A stretch of DNA of 64,000 bases from Aeromicrobium choanae (GTDB taxonomy: Bacteria; Actinomycetota; Actinomycetes; Propionibacteriales; Nocardioidaceae). Of the stretch, positions 35,409 through 43,858 are shown piece by piece. Position 1 is the stretch's first letter; each line of letters opens with the position of its first letter. The stretch covers positions 1,178,001 to 1,242,000 of the forward strand of contig NZ_LT796768.1 of NCBI RefSeq assembly GCF_900167475.1, read 5' to 3'. The translations under genes and the position numbers were made by a program. Under the pieces are notes generated by a model. The model saw only the letters and a list, made by a program, of their open reading frames with translations. It was not told the origin of the DNA and made no database searches.

Positions 35409-35849
35409 GTGGACCACGACACGATCGCCGACATCACCCAGATCCAGCAGCTGCTGGCCCGGTACGCCGTGTACATGAGCCAGCACGACGTCGAGGGGAT
35501 GGTGTCCCGGGTGTTCGCACCGGGCGGGACGTACAGCGCATTCGGGGACGTCTACAGCACCACCGACTTCCCCCGCCTGATGGAGGCCGCACCCCGCGGG
35601 CTCTACACGACGGGCCTCCCCCTCATCGAGCTCGACGGCGACACCGCGTCGGGCGTCCAGACCCTGCAGTTCGTCGCCCAGGCGACCCACGAGCTGCGCA
35701 TCGGCTACTACACCGACACCTACACCCGTACCGAGGACGGGTGGCGGCTCCAGACCCGCCGGATGACCTTCATGCGGCGCAACGGTGCGCACGACTCCGG
35801 CCGGCCGCACGACCCCGGCCGGCCGACGCCCAGCGCGACGAACGTCTGA
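35409..35849 (+). CDS. SnoaL-like (NTF2-fold) protein lacking the dehydratase-type residues
   Basis: A 146-residue paralogue of the SnoaL-like protein at 31.1 kb; both align without gaps over the first ~80 residues (LLARYAVYM against LLTDYAVHI, and APRGLYTTGLPLI against SPPGIHLGGAPTI). Tyr19 is kept, but Ser24 replaces Asp and Tyr66 replaces His, so the acid/base pair seen in dehydratases is missing. It may be a binding protein or an inactive partner of the other copy. The GTG at 35409 follows CCGGAGG. The C-terminus is a Pro/Gly-rich tail. Confidence 0.78.
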   Translation: MDHDTIADITQIQQLLARYAVYMSQHDVEGMVSRVFAPGGTYSAFGDVYSTTDFPRLMEAAPRGLYTTGLPLIELDGDTASGVQTLQFVAQATHELRIGYYTDTYTRTEDGWRLQTRRMTFMRRNGAHDSGRPHDPGRPTPSATNV

Positions 35850-35857
35850 GCCCGGCG

Positions 35858-36988
35858 ATGGACCTCCGGACGTATCGGCAGGAGCTGGACGAGTGGATCG
35901 TCCACCACCACGAGGACCTCACCCCGACCCCTGAGGCCTTCACGGGCCTCGAGGGGCAGTTCGCCCACCTGTCCAAGGTGAAGCGGCTGGCCTACGAGGC
36001 CGGATTCGGGCGTTGGGGCTGGCCCGAGCGGGTCGGCGGGCTGGGCGGTGCGCCGCTCCTGCGAGCCCTCCTCGGCGAGCGACTGACGGCGGGCGGCTAC
36101 GTCCAGCCGGGTGGCTGGTCGATGACCGAGGTCCTCGCCCCGACGATGATCGACTTCGCTTCCCCGGAGCTGGCGGCCGAGGTCGTGCCGCTGCTGCTGC
36201 GCGGCGACGAGCACTGGTGCCAAGGATTCTCCGAGCCCGGCAGCGGGAGCAACCTCGCGGCACTCTCGTGCCGCGCGGTGCGGGCGGACGACGGATGGGT
36301 GGTGACCGGCCAGAAGGTCTGGACGAGCTTCGCGCACCTGTCCGACCGCTGCGTCCTGCTGACGCGCACCGGGCCGAAGGAGTCGTTGCACCGGGGCATC
36401 ACCGCGCTGTTCGTCGACATGGACACACCCGGGATCACGGTCCGGCCCCTGCGCACGATGCACGGGGTGGACGAGTTCTGCGAGGTCTTCTTCGACGACG
36501 TCCACGTGCCCGCCGACCGGCTGCTCGGCGTCGAGGACGGCGGGTGGTCGATCGCGATGGACCTGCTGCCCTACGAGCGCAGCACGGCCCTGTGGCACCG
36601 CGGCGCCTACGTGCGCCGCCGCTTCGAGGACCTGCTCCACGACGCCCACCCCGACCACCTCGACCCGCACGCCGTCGGCGAGGTCGCGTTGCAGCTGTTC
36701 GCCCTGCGCTCGGTGTCGCGGCGCACGCAGCACCGCATCTCCGACGGCGAACGTCTCGGCGCGGAGACCTCGGTCGACAAGCTCCTGCTCAGCTCGACCG
36801 AGCAGGCGGTCTACGACCTGGCGTCCGAGGCACTGGCGGAAGCGGTGACCACCGGATCCGATCCGGCGAGCGAGCGCTGGCGCTCGGAGTTCCTGTACTC
36901 CCGCGCCGCCACCATCTACGGCGGCACGACCGAGATCCAGCGCAACGTGCTGGCCCGGCGCGTGCTCGGACTGGCTGAGGAGCACTGA
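35858..36988 (+). CDS. Acyl-CoA dehydrogenase, larger subunit of a probable heteromer
   Basis: A 376-residue ACAD with the FAD-binding blocks WCQGFSEPGSGSNLAAL, VTGQKVWTSFAHLSDRCVLL and the terminal IYGGTTEIQRNVLARRVLGL. It has no Glu at the YEGT position. It shares its stop/start base (TGATG) with a smaller, divergent ACAD. This arrangement matches steroid- and cholate-degrading actinobacteria, where alpha2-beta2 ACADs split the active site between two genes. The ATG at 35858 is chosen from length; only a weak ribosome site is seen. Confidence 0.9.
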   Translation: MDLRTYRQELDEWIVHHHEDLTPTPEAFTGLEGQFAHLSKVKRLAYEAGFGRWGWPERVGGLGGAPLLRALLGERLTAGGYVQPGGWSMTEVLAPTMIDFASPELAAEVVPLLLRGDEHWCQGFSEPGSGSNLAALSCRAVRADDGWVVTGQKVWTSFAHLSDRCVLLTRTGPKESLHRGITALFVDMDTPGITVRPLRTMHGVDEFCEVFFDDVHVPADRLLGVEDGGWSIAMDLLPYERSTALWHRGAYVRRRFEDLLHDAHPDHLDPHAVGEVALQLFALRSVSRRTQHRISDGERLGAETSVDKLLLSSTEQAVYDLASEALAEAVTTGSDPASERWRSEFLYSRAATIYGGTTEIQRNVLARRVLGLAEEH

Positions 36989-37965
36989 TGGACCGAACCG
37001 AGCTCGACCTCTTCGCCGGGAGCGTCGCGGGGGCACTGGCCCGCACGGGCGGTGCCGACGTCGACGCCGCCCTCGCGCAGGTGGGCTGGCACGACGCGTT
37101 GCAGGAATGGGGTGGGCCTGCCATCGGTGTCGTGCTCGAGGCCCAGGGCCGGGCGACCGCCACCTCCGGCGCTCTCGACGACGTCCTGGCGACCGCCTGC
37201 GGGCTGGCGACCCCCCACGCGGTCCTGCTGCCCCGTCTCGGCGGTCATGCGCTGCCGGCCCACGTGGACGGCAACCGCATCACGGTCCACGCGCACGCGG
37301 GCTCGCGCCTCGCGCACGCGGACCGCGTGGCGATCCTGGTCGGTGACGACGACGAGGTCGCGGTGATCGAGGTGCCCGCCGAGGCGCTCACCCGCACGGC
37401 CGTCCAGGGGATCGACCCGGACCTCGGCCTGCTCTCGGTGACGGCGGACCTGTCGCGCGACGAGGTCGGGGACGGCACCGAGGTCGACTGGGACCGCGTC
37501 CTGGCGTTCGGCCGGATCGCTGTGGCGAGTGAGCTCGTCGGAGTCGCTCGCGCCACGCTCGAGCTCGGCATCGACCATGCGAACTCCCGCATCCAGTTCG
37601 GTGCCCCGATCGCCGCGTTCCAGGCCGTCCGACACCGGCTGGCCGACACGTTCGTGACGGTGGAGGGCGCAGCGGCCGCGGTGGCGGCCTGCTGCGACCA
37701 GGCCGGTCCCGGCGGTCCCGAGCCCCTGACGCCGGCGCACGCCCTGATGGCCAAGGCGCTGGCGGGCAACGCCGCGCGGCTGGCCACGAAGCACGTCCAG
37801 CAGGTGCTCGCGGGCATCGGCTTCACCGCGGAGCATCCGTTCCACCACCACCTGCGGCGGGCGATGCTGCTCGAGCGGATGCTCGGCTCCACCGACGACC
37901 TGACCGCCGAGACGGGCCGGCTCGCGATCGCGCAGGGACGTGTGCCCATGGAGCTCGCGCTCTGA
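36988..37965 (+). CDS. Acyl-CoA dehydrogenase-like partner subunit
   Basis: A 325-residue, shortened and divergent ACAD. The C-terminal helical domain is recognisable (IQFGAPIAAFQAVRHRLAD and QQVLAGIGFTAEHPFHHHL), while the middle FAD-binding motifs are not. Such a subunit supplies part of the substrate pocket and often the catalytic base in heterotetrameric ACADs. It directly follows the larger ACAD subunit with a one-base overlap and ends the plus-strand operon, 17 bp before a strong hairpin. Confidence 0.87.
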   Translation: MDRTELDLFAGSVAGALARTGGADVDAALAQVGWHDALQEWGGPAIGVVLEAQGRATATSGALDDVLATACGLATPHAVLLPRLGGHALPAHVDGNRITVHAHAGSRLAHADRVAILVGDDDEVAVIEVPAEALTRTAVQGIDPDLGLLSVTADLSRDEVGDGTEVDWDRVLAFGRIAVASELVGVARATLELGIDHANSRIQFGAPIAAFQAVRHRLADTFVTVEGAAAAVAACCDQAGPGGPEPLTPAHALMAKALAGNAARLATKHVQQVLAGIGFTAEHPFHHHLRRAMLLERMLGSTDDLTAETGRLAIAQGRVPMELAL

Positions 37966-37981
37966 CGCTCGCACCACGACG

Positions 37982-38018
37982 ACGAGTGGCTCGGCACGCG
38001 ATGTGCCGAGCCACTCGT
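37982..38018. terminator. Hairpin between convergent operons
   Basis: ACGAGTGGCTCGGCAC (37982-37997) pairs perfectly with 38003-38018 across the loop GCGAT, a 16-bp stem. It lies between the ACAD pair on the plus strand and the convergent ACAD pair on the minus strand. There is no U-run, as is common in high-GC genomes, so it can serve both directions. Confidence 0.85.
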
Positions 38019-38061
38019 GCGTCGCGCGGGGAGGAGGAGCCCCCGCGCGCCGCTGGCGGAC

Positions 38062-39192
38062 CTACGAGGTGGGTAGTCCCAGGATCCGCGTCGCCACGAG
38101 GTTCCGCTGGATCTGGGCCGTTCCGCCCATGACGCTCTGGGCCCGGCTGTAGAGGTACATCTTCAGCCACGTGTCCTCGTCGCGATCGGGGTGCAGGGTG
38201 CTGGCACGCAGGGCCGCATGGCCCACCTGCTGCTCCACCTCGATCATCAGCAGCTTGTCCACGGAGCCCTCGGGACCGTGCGTGACACCGTCGAGGCGGT
38301 CGGACAGTCGCCGCCGGACGTGGTGGTGCAGCATCTCGCTGCCGATCAGCGACCAGCCGAGCGTGTGGAGCGCCTCGACGTCGTAGCCGCCGGGCGCGCT
38401 CCGGGCGTGCTCGGTGAGCTCGCGCACGGCCTTGCGGTAGCGGGAGACGAAGCCCAGCTCACCGGGCTCGCGCTCGTGGCTGACGACGGTCATCGCCAGC
38501 GCCCAGCCCTCCCCCGGCTCGCCGATCATGTCCTCGGCCCGGGCCCGGGCGCCGTCGAAGGTGACCTCTCCGAACTCGCGCGTGATGCCGTTGATCATCC
38601 GCAGCGGACGCTGCTGGATGCCGGGCTGGTCCATCCGCACCGCGAACGCGGAGATCCCGCGATGCTTGGGTGCCTCCGGGTCGGTCCGCGCCAGCACGAG
38701 GCACCAGTCGGCCTGGTCGGAGTAGCTGGTCCAGACCTTGTGGCCGGTGATGACGTACTCGTCACCGTCGCGCACGGCGCGGGTGCGCAGCGCGGCCAGG
38801 TCGGAGCCGGCGCCCGGCTCGCTGAAGCCCTGGCACCAGCGGTCGCGGCCGCTGACGATGCCCGGGATGAAGCGGGCTCGTGCCTCGTCGCCGGCGTGGC
38901 GCATGATGCCCTGGACGAGATAGCCGACACTGGGTCGCGGCGGGGCGCCCGCCGCGGCGAGCTCCTCGTCGAGGATCACGTCGTAGACCGAGGGCAGACC
39001 CTGACCGCCGGCCTCCGGCGGCCAGGACATGCCGAAGAAGCCGGCCCCGTGGAGCGCCCGGTGCCACGGCGCCTGGCCGGCCCAGTACGCGTCGGACGTC
39101 GAGGACGCGGGCAGGCCCGGGTTGTTCTCGGCCAGCCAGCCGCGCAGGCGCTGCCGGAAGCGTGCTTCCTCGGGAGAGTCACCGAAGTCCAT
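38062..39192 (-). CDS. Acyl-CoA dehydrogenase, larger subunit of a probable heteromer
   Basis: A 376-residue ACAD. Blocks are WPPEAGGQGLPSVYDVIL, WCQGFSEPGAGSDLAALRT, ITGHKVWTSYSDQADWCLVL and the end VMGGTAQIQRNLVATRILGL. The ATG at 39192 (MDFGDSPEEARFR) is chosen over the TTG and GTG just upstream because GAGG is nine bases away. It overlaps the smaller ACAD gene, which is upstream in the same minus-strand operon, by 14 bp. With that partner it forms the second heteromeric ACAD of set 1. Confidence 0.9.
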   Translation of the reverse strand: MDFGDSPEEARFRQRLRGWLAENNPGLPASSTSDAYWAGQAPWHRALHGAGFFGMSWPPEAGGQGLPSVYDVILDEELAAAGAPPRPSVGYLVQGIMRHAGDEARARFIPGIVSGRDRWCQGFSEPGAGSDLAALRTRAVRDGDEYVITGHKVWTSYSDQADWCLVLARTDPEAPKHRGISAFAVRMDQPGIQQRPLRMINGITREFGEVTFDGARARAEDMIGEPGEGWALAMTVVSHEREPGELGFVSRYRKAVRELTEHARSAPGGYDVEALHTLGWSLIGSEMLHHHVRRRLSDRLDGVTHGPEGSVDKLLMIEVEQQVGHAALRASTLHPDRDEDTWLKMYLYSRAQSVMGGTAQIQRNLVATRILGLPTS

Positions 39193-40252
39193 GGGCACCA
39201 ACCTCGAGTCCGTGCTGGGCGAGCACGTACGCCAGGCTGGCGTCGGCTCCTCCCAGGATGTCGCTGGAGTGCAGGGCCCGGCGCAGGTACACGTGCGCCA
39301 TGCACTCCCAGGTGTTGCCGATGCCGCCGTGTACCTGGATCGCGGTCTCGCAGACCGATCGCGCCGCGCGGCTGGCGTACGCCTTCGCCTCGCGGGCGGC
39401 GAGGAGCGCCGCGCTCGGCTCGAGCGCGTCCGCCGCCCAGGCAGCGTGCAGCGTCAGGCTGTAGGCCCCTTCGGTCGCCACGTGGGCGTCGGCGATCAGG
39501 TGCTGCACACTCTGGAAGGCGCCGATGGGCGAGCCGTACTGCTCGCGCACCGTGGCGTAGTCCCGCGCCAGCTCCACGGCTCCTCGCATGACGCCGACGA
39601 GATCTGCCGACAGCGCGGCCAGCGCCAGGGCGGACCAGGCGGCGAGGTCGTCCGGACTCAGCGCCTGCGTGCCCTCGAGCACGGACGCACGCGAGAGGTC
39701 GACGCCCGCGACGGCGCGTGTGAGGTCGGTTCGCGCCACCGGGGGTCGCAGGGGGCACTGCTCGAGTCCGATGCCTCCGGCGCCGTCCCGCAGGACCAGC
39801 GCGGCCGTGCTGGACGTCGCGTCCACGGCGACCAGGTCGCCTTCGGCGTCGGTGCCGGTCGCGTGGCCGAGCCGGCGCAGGTCGGGGCTCAGGGCGATCG
39901 TGGTGCCGGCGAGCTCGGGCCGGCCGGCACGACGGGCCAGGTCCGCCGCCAGCACGGGGCCGATGAAGGCCACGTCGGCCGCACCGCGACCGAGCTCCTC
40001 GGCGACGATCGCGACCTCGACACCTGAGGCCAAGGGGAGGTTCCCCTCACCGACGTCCCTGAGTTCGCGCCAACCGGCGGCCGCGACGGCCGCGTCCAGC
40101 CGAGCGGCACGGTCGCCGTCGTCCAGATCGGCGACACTGTGCGGCCCATGGCCGGCGACGAGCTTGCGAGCGGTCTGCCGCAGCGCGACCTGCTCGGGAG
40201 CGAGCCGAACGTCCACCTTCACCTCCGTCGAATCTCGGTCCGTGGAGCTCAT
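39179..40252 (-). CDS. Acyl-CoA dehydrogenase-like partner subunit
   Basis: A 357-residue divergent ACAD. The N-terminal helical domain (RLAPEQVALRQTARKLVAG) and the C-terminal domain (REQYGSPIGAFQSVQHLIAD, then IQVHGGIGNTWECMAHVYL) are clear; the central beta domain lacks the TEPGxGSD motif. It opens the minus-strand operon whose second gene is the larger ACAD subunit. The start is the ATG at 40252. A set-1 palindrome 40 bp upstream is shared with the divergent ligase operon. Confidence 0.88.
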   Translation of the reverse strand: MSSTDRDSTEVKVDVRLAPEQVALRQTARKLVAGHGPHSVADLDDGDRAARLDAAVAAAGWRELRDVGEGNLPLASGVEVAIVAEELGRGAADVAFIGPVLAADLARRAGRPELAGTTIALSPDLRRLGHATGTDAEGDLVAVDATSSTAALVLRDGAGGIGLEQCPLRPPVARTDLTRAVAGVDLSRASVLEGTQALSPDDLAAWSALALAALSADLVGVMRGAVELARDYATVREQYGSPIGAFQSVQHLIADAHVATEGAYSLTLHAAWAADALEPSAALLAAREAKAYASRAARSVCETAIQVHGGIGNTWECMAHVYLRRALHSSDILGGADASLAYVLAQHGLEVGAHGLR

Positions 40253-40292
40253 GACGCCCAGGGCTTCCGAAGAGCCCCCATGTAAGTCTATA

Positions 40293-40308
40293 TTGACGTC
40301 GAAGTCAA
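40293..40308. promoter_or_regulatory. Set-1 operator d, between divergent operons
   Basis: TTGACGTCGAAGTCAA is the best palindrome of the set-1 group, with one mismatch. On the plus strand it directly follows TATATT (40289-40294). On the minus strand it supplies the -35 TTGACT (40303-40308), followed after 17 bp by TTACAT (40280-40285). One bound dimer could therefore silence both the ACAD-pair operon and the ligase operon. Confidence 0.8.
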
Positions 40309-40329
40309 GAATCGAGTGAGGAGCTCAGC

Positions 40330-41919
40330 GTGGTCGAGAACCAGGACAGCTGGCCGAGCATCGCCGCGATGGTGCACGACCGCGCGACCGCCAACGCGGA
40401 CGAGGTGGCGATCGTCGAGGACGAGCGAGCGCTGACGTATGCCGAGCTGCTCGAGAGCGCTCGCCGGTTCGCGGGCGCCCTGGTGGCCGACGGTGTCGGT
40501 CCTCGTGATCGCGTCGCCGTCTGGGCCCCCAACGGCACCGAGTGGATCGTCTCGGTCCTCGGGATCCATCTCGCCGGCGCCACCTTGATCCCCGTCAACA
40601 CGCGCTTCAAGGGCTTCGAGGCGTCCGACCTCCTCCAGCGCGGCCGGGTCAGCGTCCTCGTGACGGTGACCGACTTCCTCGGCACCGACTACGTCGACCT
40701 GCTCCAGTCCTCCGAGAGCGTGGAGCTCCCCGACCTTCGCACGATCGTCGTGGCGCGAGGACCCGCCACGGCGCCGGGCGTCGGCTGGACCGACTTCCTC
40801 GCCCGCGCGACCACCGCGGACCTCGACGAGGTGGATCGGCGACGCGACGCCGTCCAGCCGGACGACCCTGCCGACATCCTGTTCACGTCCGGGACGACCG
40901 GCGTCCCGAAGGGCGTCGTCTCCGGACAGCGCCAGTCCCTGGCCGTCGCCAGCGACTGGGCCCGGATGACTGGACTGCGGCGCGGTGACCGGTACCTCAT
41001 GGTGAACCCGTACTTCCACATGTTCGGGCTGAAGGCCGGCATCCTCGTGAGCGTCATGACCGGTGCGCGCATGCTGCCCATGCCCGTGTTCGACGCCGGA
41101 CGCGCGCTCGCCCTCGTCGAGCAGCACGCCGTCACGGTGTTCCCCGGGCCCCCGACCCTCTACCAGTCGGTGCTCGACCACCCGGACCGCGATCACGTCG
41201 ACCTCTCCTCCTTGAGGGTCGCCGTCACGGGCGCTGCCGACATCCCGGTCGAGCTGATCCGCCGCATCTACGCCGAGCTGCCCTTCGACGTGGTCGTCTC
41301 GGGCTACGGGCTGACCGAGGCCGGCACGGCCGCCAGCACGGCCCACGACGACTCGCCCGAGACGATCGCGACCACGGTGGGCCGCGCGCGACCGGGCTTC
41401 GAGATCCGCCTCGTCGACTCCTTCGACGTCCCGGTCCCGGCCGGCGCGGTCGGCCAGATCCTCGTCCGCGGCCCGTCGGTGATGAGCGGCTACCTCGACG
41501 AGCCGGCCACGACCGAGTCGGTGCTCACCGACGACGGCTGGCTGAGGACGGGCGACCTGGGCACGCACCTTCCCGACGGCACCCTGCGCATCGTCGGACG
41601 CACCAAGGAGATGTTCCTCGTCGGCGGCTTCAACGCCTACCCCGCTGAGATCGAGCAGATCCTCATGCGGCATCCCGCCATCAGCGCCGCCGCCGTCGTG
41701 GCCGTCCCGGACGAGCGCCTCGGCGAGGTCGGCACGGCCTTCGTCGTGGCCAGGGAGCCGCTCGACGCGGCCTCGGTCATCGCCTGGGCCCGCGAGCACA
41801 TGGCCAACTACAAGGTCCCGAGATTCGTCACGGTGCTCGACGACCTCCCCCTCACCGCGACCGGCAAGGTCCACAAGTCGGCGCTGCACCAGCGCGCCAT
41901 CACCGAAAGGACGTCATGA
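40330..41919 (+). CDS. AMP-dependent acyl-CoA synthetase, FadD3-like
   Basis: A 529-residue ANL ligase. The motif ILFTSGTTGVPKGVV, SGYGLTEAG, DDGWLRTGDLG and TATGKVHKSAL are intact, the last with the catalytic Lys. The N-terminal stretch VAVWAPNGTEWIVSVLGIHL followed by GATLIPVNTRFKGFEASDLL recalls FadD3, the ligase for the propionate side chain of the steroid C/D-ring fragment; this similarity is by memory and only suggestive. GTG start at 40330 behind GAGGAG. First gene of the operon with an SDR, an ACAD and a split MaoC hydratase. Confidence 0.9.
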   Translation: MVENQDSWPSIAAMVHDRATANADEVAIVEDERALTYAELLESARRFAGALVADGVGPRDRVAVWAPNGTEWIVSVLGIHLAGATLIPVNTRFKGFEASDLLQRGRVSVLVTVTDFLGTDYVDLLQSSESVELPDLRTIVVARGPATAPGVGWTDFLARATTADLDEVDRRRDAVQPDDPADILFTSGTTGVPKGVVSGQRQSLAVASDWARMTGLRRGDRYLMVNPYFHMFGLKAGILVSVMTGARMLPMPVFDAGRALALVEQHAVTVFPGPPTLYQSVLDHPDRDHVDLSSLRVAVTGAADIPVELIRRIYAELPFDVVVSGYGLTEAGTAASTAHDDSPETIATTVGRARPGFEIRLVDSFDVPVPAGAVGQILVRGPSVMSGYLDEPATTESVLTDDGWLRTGDLGTHLPDGTLRIVGRTKEMFLVGGFNAYPAEIEQILMRHPAISAAAVVAVPDERLGEVGTAFVVAREPLDAASVIAWAREHMANYKVPRFVTVLDDLPLTATGKVHKSALHQRAITERTS

Positions 41920-42680
41920 ACACCTTCCAGGACCGCGTGGCACTCGTCACCGGCGCAGCACAGGGGCTCGGCGCCCAGGTCGCCAAGGAGCTCGCGGAGC
42001 AGGGCGCCAAGGTCGCCGTGCTCGACCTCGACGAGTCACGGACGGCGGCGGTGGTCGAGGAGATCCGCCGCAACGGCGGCGAGGCCATCGGGGTCGGCGC
42101 GGACGTCGGCGTGAGCGAGCAGGCCGAGGCGGCCGTGGCCCGCGCCGTCGAGGCGTTCGGGGGCCTGCACGTCCTGGTGAACAACGCCGGGATCACGCGC
42201 GACAACCTGCTGTTCAAGATGACCGACGACGACTGGGACAGCGTGATGCACGTGCACCTGCGCGGCACCTTCGCGATGACCCGCGCCGCCCAGCGCAGCA
42301 TGGTGGAGCAGAGGTACGGGCGCATCGTGAACCTCTCCTCGACGGCCGCGCTCGGGAACCGGGGGCAGGCGAACTACTCCGCCGCGAAGATGGGCCTGCA
42401 GGGCTTCACCCGCACGGTCGCGCTCGAGCTGGGCCCGATGGGGATCACCGCCAACTGCGTGGCTCCCGGCTACATCGACACGGAGATGACCCGGGCCGTC
42501 GCCGAGCGCATGGGGGTGTCGCTGGAGGAGCGCGTCGCCGAGTACGCCGCGCGCATGCCGCTGCGCCGCGTCGGCCAGCCGGGCGACATCGCCAACGCCG
42601 TGCTCTTCTTCGCCTCGGAGCGGTCGAGCTTCGTCACCGGACAGGTGCTCTACGTCGACGGCGGGCGGTGGCTGGTGTGA
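41916..42680 (+). CDS. SDR family oxidoreductase (FabG-like)
   Basis: A 254-residue short-chain dehydrogenase with TGAAQGLG, NNAGITRDNLLFKM, Ser in NLSSTAA and YSAAKMGLQG (Tyr-x3-Lys), very close to FabG-type 3-oxoacyl reductases. In this catabolic operon it is more likely the 3-hydroxyacyl-CoA dehydrogenase that follows hydration by the MaoC pair two genes downstream. The ATG overlaps the ligase stop by 4 bp and its stop overlaps the GTG of the ACAD gene. Confidence 0.92.
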   Translation: MNTFQDRVALVTGAAQGLGAQVAKELAEQGAKVAVLDLDESRTAAVVEEIRRNGGEAIGVGADVGVSEQAEAAVARAVEAFGGLHVLVNNAGITRDNLLFKMTDDDWDSVMHVHLRGTFAMTRAAQRSMVEQRYGRIVNLSSTAALGNRGQANYSAAKMGLQGFTRTVALELGPMGITANCVAPGYIDTEMTRAVAERMGVSLEERVAEYAARMPLRRVGQPGDIANAVLFFASERSSFVTGQVLYVDGGRWLV

Positions 42681-43852
42681 GCACCATCGCCACGGACGAC
42701 CTGCCCACCGAGGACGAGATCCGCACCGCCGTCCGCGACCTCGCCGGTCGCTTCGACGACGCCTACTGGGCCGAGCGCGACGAGCGGACCGAGTTCCCCT
42801 GGGAGTTCTACAACGCCTTCGCCGAGGCCGGCTGGCTCGGGATCGCCATCCCGACGAAGTACGGCGGTGCCGGGATGGGCATCGCCGCGGCGTCTGCTCT
42901 GCTGTACGAGATCGCCGCCTCCGGCGCCGGCATGAACGGCTGCAGTCCGTTCCACCTGACGATCTTCGGGCTGAACCTGGTGGCCAAGCACGGCGGCGAC
43001 GCCCTGTGCGAGGAGCTGCTCCCCCGAGCCGCCGACGGCACCCTCCACGTCTGCTTCGCCATCACGGAGCCCGACGCGGGGTCCGACACGAGCCGCATCC
43101 GGACCCAGGCGCGACGCGACGGGTCGGACTGGGTCATCAACGGCCGCAAGGTGTGGATCACCAAGGCGGCCCAGTCGGAGAAGGCCGTCATGCTGGTCCG
43201 GACGAGTCCGGCTCCCGAGGGCGGCCGGCCCACCGACGGGCTCTCGATGTTCGTGGTGGACCTGCAGAACGACAGCGTCGAGATGCGGGCCATTCCCAAG
43301 ATGGGGCGCAACGCGGTCTCCTCCTACGAGCTCTTCATCGACGACCTCCGCGTCCCCGCCAGCGCTCTCGTGGGCGAGGAGGGCAAGGGGTTCCGCTACC
43401 TGCTCGACGGCATCAATCCCGAGCGCATCCTGCTGGCCAACGAGGCCCTCGGGATCGGTCGCGCCGCCCTGCGGCGTGCCGTGGCCTACGCCAAGGATCG
43501 GGTCGTCTTCGACCGGCCGATCGGCCAGAACCAGGGCGTCGCCTTCCCGCTCGCGGAGGCCGCCATGCGCCTCGACGCGGCCGAGGCGATGGCGCGCATC
43601 GCCGCGCAGAAGTACGACCGCGGGGAGCCGTGCGGCCGCGAGGCGAACACGGCGAAGTTCCTCTGTGCCGACGCCGGCTTCCAGGCCGCCGACGCGGCCG
43701 TGCAGACGCACGGCGGCTTCGGCTTCGCGCGGGAGTACCACGTCGAGCGGTACTTCCGGGAGTCCCGCCTCATGCGGATCGCCCCGGTGAGCCAGGAGAT
43801 GGTGCTCAACTACGTGAGCGAGCACGTCCTCGGCCTGCCGAAGTCGTACTGA
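42677..43852 (+). CDS. Acyl-CoA dehydrogenase
   Basis: A 391-residue ACAD with FAITEPDAGSDTSRIRT, VINGRKVWITKAAQSEKAV and HGGFGFAREYHVERYFRES. The C-terminus reads RLMRIAPVSQEMVLNYV, a variant seen in a separate ACAD branch in place of YEGTSEIQ, with a Glu three residues from the usual position. It has no adjacent ACAD partner and is probably homomeric. GTG at 42677 overlaps the SDR stop. It feeds the MaoC pair that follows. Confidence 0.92.
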   Translation: MSTIATDDLPTEDEIRTAVRDLAGRFDDAYWAERDERTEFPWEFYNAFAEAGWLGIAIPTKYGGAGMGIAAASALLYEIAASGAGMNGCSPFHLTIFGLNLVAKHGGDALCEELLPRAADGTLHVCFAITEPDAGSDTSRIRTQARRDGSDWVINGRKVWITKAAQSEKAVMLVRTSPAPEGGRPTDGLSMFVVDLQNDSVEMRAIPKMGRNAVSSYELFIDDLRVPASALVGEEGKGFRYLLDGINPERILLANEALGIGRAALRRAVAYAKDRVVFDRPIGQNQGVAFPLAEAAMRLDAAEAMARIAAQKYDRGEPCGREANTAKFLCADAGFQAADAAVQTHGGFGFAREYHVERYFRESRLMRIAPVSQEMVLNYVSEHVLGLPKSY

Positions 43853-43858
43853 GGAACC

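Noticed and set aside
25760-40308. KstR or KstR2 cholesterol-regulon boxes
   Set aside because: The repeated element TTGACNTCGANGTCAA differs from the known KstR (AACNNGTT core) and KstR2 (CAAGNNCTTG core) motifs.
40288-41889. 533-codon minus-strand frame opposite the FadD3-like ligase
   Set aside because: Its last codons would end inside the set-1 operator; composition is that of an antisense shadow, and the ligase motifs on the plus strand are complete.
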